Origin: Neorhizobium petrolearium
GTDB lineage: Bacteria; Pseudomonadota; Alphaproteobacteria; Rhizobiales; Rhizobiaceae
DNA: 64,000 bases
Direction of reading: 5' to 3'
Assembly: GCF_017873175.1 (NCBI RefSeq)
Contig: NZ_JAGGJW010000003.1
Coordinates: 1-64,000 of the forward strand
Shown: one piece after another, positions 57,882 through 64,000 of the stretch
Layout: each line of letters starts with the position of its first letter
How positions within the stretch are numbered: the first letter of the stretch is position 1
Notes under the pieces: model-generated
Database searches by the model: none
What the model saw: only the letters and a program-made list of their open reading frames with translations
Told to the model about the DNA's origin: nothing
Position numbers and translations under genes: made by a program

Positions 57882-58637
57882 ATGAAGAATTCGGCTTTTG
57901 ACCGAACGCTGGTGCTGATCCCGGCCCGAATGGCCTCGACGCGCCTGCCAGGAAAACCTCTGGCTGATATTGCCGGATTGCCGATGATCGTCCAGGTAGC
58001 AAAACGCGCCCAGGAAGCGGAAGTCGGCCGAATCATCGTCGCGGTCGACCATCAGGACGTCTACGACGCGGTGGCGGCCGCCGGTTTCGACGTGGTGATG
58101 ACCCGCCAGGACCATCAATCCGGTTCCGACCGCATCTTCGAAGCCGTCCAGAAGGCCGATCCGGACGCGAAGATGGATTTCGTCATCAACGTCCAGGGCG
58201 ACCTGCCGACGATCGAACCGGAGGCTGTCCGCGCCTCGCTCCGCCCCCTCGAAAATTCCTCGACCGATATCGCAACGCTGACGGTCGAGATCACCGACGA
58301 ACACGAGAAAACCAATCCGAATGTCGTCAAGATCGTCGGCTCTCCGCTTTCCGCCACGCGGCTGAGGGCGCTTTATTTCACCCGCGCGACGGCCCCATAC
58401 GGCAACGGCCCGCTCTATCATCATATCGGGCTATATGCCTATCGCCGCGCCGCGCTCGAAAAATTCGTGGCGCTCGGGCCGTCGGCGCTTGAAAAGCGAG
58501 AATCGCTCGAGCAGCTCCGGGCGCTCGAAGCGGGCATGCGCATCGATGCCGAAATCGTTGACTCCGTGCCTCTGGGTGTCGATACTCCGGCCGACCTTGA
58601 AAAGGCGCGCGCGATCCTTTCCGCCCGCGCTTCCTGA
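57882..58637 (+). CDS. kdsB: 3-deoxy-manno-octulosonate cytidylyltransferase
   Basis: The protein has 251 residues. It activates Kdo with CTP for LPS core synthesis in the cytoplasm. The N-terminal nucleotide motif is [16 protein letters not shown], followed by [10 protein letters not shown] and [11 protein letters not shown], all diagnostic. The start is MKNSAF; an open frame extends 27 codons further upstream but is not conserved in character. Confidence 0.95.
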   Translation: MKNSAFDRTLVLIPARMASTRLPGKPLADIAGLPMIVQVAKRAQEAEVGRIIVAVDHQDVYDAVAAAGFDVVMTRQDHQSGSDRIFEAVQKADPDAKMDFVINVQGDLPTIEPEAVRASLRPLENSSTDIATLTVEITDEHEKTNPNVVKIVGSPLSATRLRALYFTRATAPYGNGPLYHHIGLYAYRRAALEKFVALGPSALEKRESLEQLRALEAGMRIDAEIVDSVPLGVDTPADLEKARAILSARAS

Positions 58638-58649
58638 CGGATGTTTCCC

Positions 58650-59513
58650 ATGAACGCTCCCACCAATCGCATCGCCTTCCAAGGCGACTTCGGTGCCAAT
58701 TCCGACATGGCCTGCCGAGACATGTTCCCGACCATGGAACCGCTGCCCTGTGCAACCTTCGAGGATGCCTTCCAGGCGCTCGAAAACGGCGACGCCGATC
58801 TGGCGATGATCCCGATCGAGAACACGATCGCGGGCCGCGTCGCCGACATCCATTATCTGCTGCCCGAATCGCGGTTGCATATCGTCGGCGAATATTTCAT
58901 GCCGATCCGCTTCCAGCTCATGGTGCTGCCGGGCGTGAAGCACGAGGAAGTCCGCACCGTCCACAGCCATATCCATGCGCTCGGCCAGTGCCGCAAGATC
59001 ATCCGCGCCAATGGATGGAAGGCGGTCGTGGCGGGCGATACGGCTGGTGCTGCCAAGCTGATCGCGGAAAAGGGCGACCGCTCCATGGCCGCGCTCGCGC
59101 CCCGGCTTGCGGCAGAGCTCTACGGCCTCGAAATCATGGCCGAGAATGTCGAGGACACGGAAGACAACATCACCCGTTTCGTGATCCTGTCGCGCGACGA
59201 AAAATGGGTGCAGCGCGACGACCCGACCGATGTGATCGTGACGACGTTCGTATTCAATGTCCGCAATATTCCGGCCGCGCTCTACAAGGCGCTCGGCGGG
59301 TTCGCGACGAACGGCATCAACATGACCAAGCTCGAAAGCTACCAACTCGGCGGCAAGTTCGTGGCCACCCAGTTCTACGCGGATATCGAGGGCCATCCTG
59401 ACGACGCGCCGGTGCGCCGGGCTCTGGAAGAGCTCCGGTTCTTCTCTGAAAAGGTCCGCATCCTCGGGACCTACAAGGGCCATCCGATGCGCGGGGCGCT
59501 GCAGAAGGGATGA
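58650..59513 (+). CDS. pheA: Prephenate dehydratase
   Basis: The protein has 287 residues. A catalytic domain (N-terminal about 185 residues, with the TRF motif in NITRFVI) converts prephenate to phenylpyruvate; a C-terminal ACT domain with ALGGFATNGINMTKLESY gives feedback control by phenylalanine. There is no chorismate mutase domain. Start MNAPTNRIAFQGDFG; an ATG three codons earlier is also possible. It lies 12 bp after kdsB, thus likely one operon. Confidence 0.95.
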   Translation: MNAPTNRIAFQGDFGANSDMACRDMFPTMEPLPCATFEDAFQALENGDADLAMIPIENTIAGRVADIHYLLPESRLHIVGEYFMPIRFQLMVLPGVKHEEVRTVHSHIHALGQCRKIIRANGWKAVVAGDTAGAAKLIAEKGDRSMAALAPRLAAELYGLEIMAENVEDTEDNITRFVILSRDEKWVQRDDPTDVIVTTFVFNVRNIPAALYKALGGFATNGINMTKLESYQLGGKFVATQFYADIEGHPDDAPVRRALEELRFFSEKVRILGTYKGHPMRGALQKG

Positions 59514-59971
59514 ACGGTCAGGCGTGAACTCGCGCATGACAAAGGATGGATTCCCCCTTGGCGACCTCGGTTATTTTTCTCCTCGGGTTTAACCCGAGGA
59601 CGAGGATCGGCCGGGACACGTCGGGTGCCTCGAATAGATTTTTATAGTGACACGCGACGTGTCCCGTTCGGTGTGTTTTTCCGCGCAACAAGGCGCGGGG
59701 GAACCATTTTCTGCGCAGCCCCTTTCGACCCGCCTGCATCAACGGCAGGCCGAAAGGGCACCGGTCCGTCCTTCGGACCGTCGGCGATGCTTGAACCGGT
59801 GTAGCCGAAACAGGACGTGGAGATTGTAGGCATAGGCTGAAAGAGCGGGGACGAACGAAGGCGGTTTTTCCTGTCGATTTCCCGCAAGGTTTTGATTTGC
59901 CTCACCATACCCCCCTCTGCCCTGCCGGGCAGAGGGCTGCCGCGCCCACCACCGCCGACCGCCTTTCGCGC
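59514..59971. repeat. Hairpin-rich non-coding block after pheA
   Basis: There is no credible gene in about 458 bp, but a series of inverted repeats: CCTCGGGT/ACCCGAGG (59581-59599), the 12-bp perfect pair CGGGACACGTCG/CGACGTGTCCCG (59612-59623 with 59655-59666), CCGCGC/GCGCGG (59681-59698), the long GCCCCTTTCG...CGAAAGGGC hairpin with inner GCCTGC/GCAGGC (about 59718-59759), GGTCCG/CGGACC (59763-59779) and CCCTCTGCC/GGCAGAGGG (59912-59935). This looks like a mosaic palindromic intergenic repeat of the kind found in rhizobia; whether it recurs elsewhere cannot be seen here. Confidence 0.55.
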
Positions 59972-60343
59972 TTACTCCGCGCCCATCGAATAGACCCGCA
60001 GGCGATGACCATCCGGATCGGTCATGACGAACGTATAGCCGAAATCCATCTGTACCGGCGTTTGCAGTACCCGCAGGCCGCGTTTCGCCCAGTCCGCATA
60101 GATCCTGTCGACATCGGTCGCATCTTCACGCCTGAAGCAGATCTCCATCCCGCCGCTTCCGCCAGTGACGAGCGGCTGTGCCGTGTGCCGTGACCAGAGG
60201 CCGACCTTGAGACCGGTCGGCAGGATGAAAAGGGCGAAAGTCGCCGAACGTTCGACGGGGTCAACGCCGAAGAGAGACTGATAGAATTCCGCGCTTGCGA
60301 GGGGGTTGTCGACGAAGAGAATAACGAAATCTGGATGAACCAT
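59972..60343 (-). CDS. VOC/glyoxalase-superfamily protein
   Basis: The protein has 123 residues: two beta-alpha-beta-beta-beta units as in glyoxalase I and bleomycin-resistance proteins (DFVILFVDNPLASAEFYQSLFG; FVMTDPDGHRLRVYS). It has few of the usual metal-ligand residues, so it may bind a ligand without catalysis. It lies 69 bp from the regulator upstream on the same strand, which may control it. Confidence 0.85.
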   Translation of the reverse strand: MVHPDFVILFVDNPLASAEFYQSLFGVDPVERSATFALFILPTGLKVGLWSRHTAQPLVTGGSGGMEICFRREDATDVDRIYADWAKRGLRVLQTPVQMDFGYTFVMTDPDGHRLRVYSMGAE

Positions 60344-60412
60344 GTCTGCGCTCCTGTGTTTGAGACCGACATGACGCTATCGCAGCCTGCTGTCAGATAG
60401 TGGCAGCAGCGA

Positions 60413-61108
60413 TCACGGCCCGTTCGGAATTCCCTGCGTCTCTCGCCACTCCTTGAGGAGCACCTGCCGACGGCGGGGATAGCGCTGTTCAGTCGAGGTG
60501 ACGGAAATCATACGATCGGTGCGGAAATGCCGAAAATCCTGCCTGAGCTCACACCAGGCAACCAGAACCCGGACGCTGTCGAAGAAACCGAGCGCGAAGG
60601 GCCAGACTCTCCTCGTAGTCAGCGTTCCCTTGTCATCTTCGTAAGCGAGTTCGAGAATGCGTTCAGCCCGTATCGCCTTGCGGATCAGGCCAAGATCAGC
60701 CCTGCCCTCCTGCCTTTTCGCCGGCCCGACGAGCAGGGTCGAGGTGTCGACCTCTTGTCTGAGGTCGGGCGGCAGGACAGTGGCGATCTTGGCAAGCGCA
60801 TCGACGGCACCGGCGGCAAGTCGTGGATCGGCCGTCTTCGCCACCCAGCGGGAGCCGAGCACCAGCGCCTCGATCTCCTCTTCGGAAAACATCATCGGCG
60901 GCAGCATGAAACCCGGATTCAGCACATAGCCGAGGCCCGCCTCCCCTTCGATGAAGGCGCCCTGTGCCTGCAGGCTTGCGATATCCCGATAAAGCGTACG
61001 CAGGCTGACGCCCGTCTCCGCAGCGAGCCTCGCGCCGCTGACAGGCTGACGATAACGTCGGAGCACCTGGAGAAGGACCAGCAGACGTTCCGAGCGGGCA
61101 ATGGTCAT
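60413..61108 (-). CDS. YafY/WYL-type transcriptional regulator
   Basis: The protein has 231 residues. An N-terminal HTH_11 winged helix (RSERLLVLLQVLRRYRQPVSGARLAAETGVSLRTLYRDI) is followed by a WYL-like ligand-binding domain (about residues 140-210). Such regulators sense small ligands or nucleic acids. Its downstream neighbour is the VOC protein, a common pairing. Confidence 0.88.
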   Translation of the reverse strand: MTIARSERLLVLLQVLRRYRQPVSGARLAAETGVSLRTLYRDIASLQAQGAFIEGEAGLGYVLNPGFMLPPMMFSEEEIEALVLGSRWVAKTADPRLAAGAVDALAKIATVLPPDLRQEVDTSTLLVGPAKRQEGRADLGLIRKAIRAERILELAYEDDKGTLTTRRVWPFALGFFDSVRVLVAWCELRQDFRHFRTDRMISVTSTEQRYPRRRQVLLKEWRETQGIPNGP

Positions 61109-61227
61109 GATGCTGAAACCCCTCGTGTCTTTCCACAGACTGGTAAGACAAATCCGCTTCGAACACCCCGGCCGCTCGCTATGGCTCGCGGCGTTCGTCG
61201 CTGCAATCGATTCACTGGATCGATTGC

Positions 61228-62205
61228 TCAGGCTGCGCCTGACCGCTCGTTACTCCACTCGATCCAGTCGCGCAGCAGGCGGTGGGCGATCGCGCCCTTC
61301 GCCGGCGCAAAATGAGGGCTGTCCGGACCGGCATCTAGCATCGCGGCGACCTCCGCGCGCTCGAACCAACGGACGTCCGCCATTTCCTGCGGATCGATAC
61401 TGATCTCGGTGGACGTCGCTTCGGCATAGCAGCCGATCATCAGCGAATGCGGCATCGGCCAGGGCTGGGAGGCGTGGTAACGCACCCTTCCCACCTCAAT
61501 GCCGGATTCCTCGAAGGTTTCGCGGCGGACCGCGTTCTCGATCGTCTCGCCAGGCTCAACGAAACCGGCAAGACAGGAATACATCCCTTCCTGGAAATGG
61601 TGACTGCGGCCGAGCAGGCAACGGTCCCGCTCGATATCCACCGTCAGCATGATCACCACCGGATCAGTACGTGGAAACGTCATATGCTGGCATTGGGTGC
61701 AGACACGCTTGTAGCCGCCGATCTTCGACTCAGTCGGAGAACCACATTTGCCACAAAAGCGGTTGGCGCCGTTCCAGTTGAGGAGCGCTACGGCCTGCGC
61801 AATCTCGCCCTGCAGTTCGCCCTCGATCAGCGAATCACGGAAGAGCGCCCGCGCCTCCGTCGGTTTGTAATGGCTCGCCAAGTCCTCGACCGGGATCAAT
61901 ACCGGCACGGCAATCCGCGGCTCACCATTCTCCTTGTAGCCGAGCAGAACGGCGTTATCGAAATCAGGTTCGAGTTCAGCGAGTTCGTAAGGCGCAAACA
62001 ATGGATCGAGGACCTGGCCGTCGTGCTTCAGGATCAGCCGGCTGCCGGTGAAGGCGAAGATATGAGTGCCCTCCACCGCAAGTGCCTTCTCCAGGCAATC
62101 ATCATCACGGTATTCGGCCTGCCGATCCAGCTTGTTGCCGGAAAAGGCGGTGAGTTCACTCGGCTCTGGATGCGGTGCATCGGTTTGGAAAAGAGTTGCA
62201 GTCAT
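61228..62205 (-). CDS. nudC: NAD(+) diphosphatase / RNA-decapping Nudix enzyme
   Basis: This 325-residue protein has an N-terminal domain, a zinc ribbon (CGKCGSPTE...CTQCQH), a Nudix box (GFVEPGETIENAVRRETFEESG) and the NADH-specific SQPWPMPHS motif. It cleaves NADH/NAD and, in E. coli, removes NAD caps from RNA. It lies 2 bp after the HIT gene, so the two are co-transcribed. Confidence 0.94.
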   Translation of the reverse strand: MTATLFQTDAPHPEPSELTAFSGNKLDRQAEYRDDDCLEKALAVEGTHIFAFTGSRLILKHDGQVLDPLFAPYELAELEPDFDNAVLLGYKENGEPRIAVPVLIPVEDLASHYKPTEARALFRDSLIEGELQGEIAQAVALLNWNGANRFCGKCGSPTESKIGGYKRVCTQCQHMTFPRTDPVVIMLTVDIERDRCLLGRSHHFQEGMYSCLAGFVEPGETIENAVRRETFEESGIEVGRVRYHASQPWPMPHSLMIGCYAEATSTEISIDPQEMADVRWFERAEVAAMLDAGPDSPHFAPAKGAIAHRLLRDWIEWSNERSGAA

Positions 62206-62207
62206 GA

Positions 62208-62636
62208 TCAGAGGGCTTCAATGAGTTTCTTGAGGAAATTCTGCTTCTGCGATTCGTCATAAGGCACTGCCTGACCGAATCCCCAGACGGGACCGGGCCA
62301 ATTGGGATCACCCTCGAACCTAGCTATGACGTGGACATGCAGTTGGCGAACGATGTTGCCAAGCGCGCCCACGTTGACCTTCGTCGCGCCGGTTGCCTCT
62401 TTCAACGCCGTGGCCACCGTATTCGTCTCGAAGGCCAAAAGCGCCTGGTCGAGCGGAGTGAGATCGAATATCTCGACCATGCCGTTGCGTTGCGGCACCA
62501 GCATCAGCCAGGGCCAGCGGCTGTCTTTTAGGATACGGAGCTGGCAGAGGCCCAGCACTGTCACGAGATCCGAATCCCGAGCGAGTCTCCCGTCCAATTC
62601 GAAATCGCTCAAGCTCTCCTCCCGTTTGTTTTTCAT
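62208..62636 (-). CDS. HIT-domain protein
   Basis: This 142-residue histidine-triad-fold hydrolase/transferase has a QLHVHVI motif: the first His of the canonical triad is Gln and the two others are kept, as in a rhizobial subgroup I recall. Start MKNKREE; the frame continues upstream. It sits directly before nudC. Likely acts on nucleotide phosphoramidates or dinucleotides (inference). Confidence 0.85.
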   Translation of the reverse strand: MKNKREESLSDFELDGRLARDSDLVTVLGLCQLRILKDSRWPWLMLVPQRNGMVEIFDLTPLDQALLAFETNTVATALKEATGATKVNVGALGNIVRQLHVHVIARFEGDPNWPGPVWGFGQAVPYDESQKQNFLKKLIEAL

Positions 62637-62825
62637 TCGATAGCAGTTTTCGCCGATCCGGCGGTCCGGTTCCAACATTTGCATATCCTTGGCGCACCTT
62701 CGCAAGCAAATGTTGGAAGCACAAGGACCACAAGCAAGCATATGATTTCCAGTGGAATTTTCGGGTCGACATACGATTTGAGAAGGACCGCGAACGAGAT
62801 TCGGATGGCAAATTCATTCCACCAG

Positions 62826-62856
62826 CTTGCATTTGGAAGCGTTATTGCCGATATGT
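62826..62856 (+). promoter_or_regulatory. Promoter of ffs
   Basis: CTTGCA at 62826-62831 and GATATG 18 bp later (62850-62855) place the transcription start close to the 5' end of the SRP RNA. Confidence 0.55.
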
Positions 62857-62861
62857 GCGAC

Positions 62862-62960
62862 GGGAGGTTGGTGGTGGACGAGCCACTCGCCAACCGGGTC
62901 AGGTCCGGAAGGAAGCAGCCCTAACGAGCCCGGCACGGGTCGCCGTGCCAGCCTCCCACC
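62862..62960 (+). ncRNA. ffs: 4.5S signal recognition particle RNA
   Basis: This RNA of about 99 nt folds into one long hairpin, with GGGAGG near the 5' end pairing with CCTCCC near 62952-62957. The apical SRP motif GGTCAGGTCCGGAAGGAAGCAGCC is present in pieces (GGTCAGGTCC, GGAAGGAAGCAGCC), including the GGAA tetraloop that binds Ffh. It precedes dnaX, a common alphaproteobacterial order. Confidence 0.93.
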
Positions 62961-63036
62961 TCAATTCGATACCATCTTGGTCAGCTTCCGGTCCGGTCAA
63001 GTGGCTGGAACGGCCCGCGCAGGCTGGCAGGACTTT

Positions 63037-64000
63037 ATGAGCGATACCGGGCCCACACAGACGAGCACCCCCACCGGAAACGGATACCGGGTGCTCGCCC
63101 GCAAATACCGCCCCAAGGATTTCTCGGACCTGATGGTCGGCCAGGAGCCGATGGTCCGCACGCTGACCAACGCCTTCGAGACCGGCCGCATTGCGCAGGC
63201 CTATATGCTGACCGGCGTGCGCGGGGTGGGGAAGACGACGACCGCCCGCATTCTCGCCCGCGCGCTGAACTACAAGACCCCGGAAATCGACAAGCCGACG
63301 ATCGACCTCAGGATCCCCGGAGAGCACTGCCAGGCGATTATGGAAGGCCGGCATGTCGACGTGATCGAGATGGACGCCGCCTCGCATACCGGCATCGACG
63401 ACATCCGCGAGATCATCGAGCAGGTGCGCTACCGCCCCGTCTCGGCGCGCTACAAGGTCTATATTATCGACGAAGTGCACATGCTCTCGACGCAGGCCTT
63501 CAACGGCCTCCTGAAGACGCTCGAAGAACCGCCGGAGCATGTGAAGTTCATCTTCGCGACGACGGAAATCCGCAAGGTTCCGATCACCGTCCTCTCGCGC
63601 TGCCAGCGATTCGATCTTCGCCGCATCAGCGCCGCCGACCTCGTCGGCCTGTTTTCGACCATCCTGGAAAAGGAAGGCATCTCCGCCGAACCGGAAGCGC
63701 TCGCCATGGTCGCCCGCGCGGCGGAAGGCTCGGCCCGCGACGGGCTCTCGCTGCTCGACCAGGCAATCGCCCACGGCGGCGGCCGGGTCGAGGCCGAAAC
63801 CGTGCGCGGCATGCTGGGGCTTGCGGACCGCGCCCGCATCGTCGACCTCTTCGAGCATATCGTACGCGGTGATGTGACGGCGGCACTTTCCGAATTCGGC
63901 GCGCAATACGAAGCCGGCGCCAATCCGGTCGTGGTGCTCACCGACCTTGCCGATTTCACCCATCTCGTCACCCGCTTCAAATATATTCCGGATGCGGCAA
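63037..64000 (+). CDS. dnaX: DNA polymerase III subunits gamma/tau (partial, runs off the window)
   Basis: 321 codons are visible from MSDTGPTQTS; the C-terminal part is outside. It is the AAA+ clamp-loader motor: RVLARKYRPKDFSDLMVGQE, Walker A GVRGVGKTT (60-68), Walker B YIIDEVHMLS and the SRC arginine finger. Of the four zinc-binding Cys known from E. coli DnaX only one (C98, EHCQAI) remains, so the zinc module is absent or remodelled. It is 76 bp after ffs. Confidence 0.95.
   Translation, partial: MSDTGPTQTSTPTGNGYRVLARKYRPKDFSDLMVGQEPMVRTLTNAFETGRIAQAYMLTGVRGVGKTTTARILARALNYKTPEIDKPTIDLRIPGEHCQAIMEGRHVDVIEMDAASHTGIDDIREIIEQVRYRPVSARYKVYIIDEVHMLSTQAFNGLLKTLEEPPEHVKFIFATTEIRKVPITVLSRCQRFDLRRISAADLVGLFSTILEKEGISAEPEALAMVARAAEGSARDGLSLLDQAIAHGGGRVEAETVRGMLGLADRARIVDLFEHIVRGDVTAALSEFGAQYEAGANPVVVLTDLADFTHLVTRFKYIPDAA

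Noticed and set aside
59518..59908. Two short minus-strand frames behind pheA (74 and 88 codons)
   Set aside because: They run through the palindromes and have atypical composition; better explained as repeat DNA.

Overview
The window looks like a chromosomal segment of a Rhizobiaceae alphaproteobacterium (Rhizobium / Agrobacterium / Neorhizobium / Ensifer type). This rests on gene content and order (cycM-kdsB-pheA, ffs-dnaX, dapB-gpmA, a class A PBP upstream of dnaK-dnaJ, polA followed by a marR gene), on high-GC codon use, and on an alpha-type heat-shock promoter (CTTG-N18-CTTATATACG) before dnaK. It is mostly housekeeping backbone. I see no insertion sequence, prophage, CRISPR array or tRNA gene.

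Layout. 1-5.2 kb: the tail of a mannose-1-phosphate guanylyltransferase, a UDP-glucuronate 4-epimerase, an orphan receiver protein, an alpha/beta hydrolase, an isoprenylcysteine-methyltransferase-like membrane protein, pncB and a small proline-rich membrane protein. 5.2-12 kb: a yejABEF peptide ABC importer followed by a ghrA-like reductase. 12.2-18.2 kb: mepA, mgsA, glk, an MsbA-type exporter, dapB and gpmA. 18.3-31.5 kb: a C-P lyase (phosphonate) locus. 31.5-40.6 kb: polA, marR, an M20 peptidase, csp, a YbaK-type deacylase and several very small genes, with three small-RNA loci or candidates in the gaps. 40.7-48.7 kb: PBP1A, dnaK, dnaJ, an LtrA-like protein, slyX and a cupin. 48.8-62.6 kb: a globin-coupled chemoreceptor, recF, a ThiF/MoeB enzyme, GNAT, a hydroxyacid dehydrogenase, an SH3 protein, an adenosine-kinase-like enzyme, an AEC carrier, cycM, kdsB, pheA, a VOC protein, a YafY-type regulator, a HIT protein and nudC. 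62.8-64 kb: SRP RNA and the start of dnaX.

The phosphonate locus is the most system-like unit. PhnF is divergent from phnG-H-I-J-K-L plus a hexapeptide acyltransferase, with nearly every junction overlapping. A second block, phnC-D-E1-E2, follows an 11-bp-periodic PHO-box-like array. A third block is a 2H-phosphoesterase-fold protein, phnM and phnN. PhnP and a GNAT-type PhnO are absent from the locus. The 2H protein is a reasonable candidate for the missing cyclic-phosphate hydrolase, and the hexapeptide protein for the missing N-acetyltransferase.

The non-coding layer is also notable. An alpha-r7 (Smr7C-type) sRNA lies between polA and marR. A minus-strand RNA upstream of csp has three hairpins that each expose CCUCCUCCC. 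A plus-strand structured RNA candidate lies upstream of the adenosine kinase gene, and an orphan minus-strand terminator lies between the M20 peptidase and csp. The gap after pheA holds no credible gene but at least five inverted repeats.
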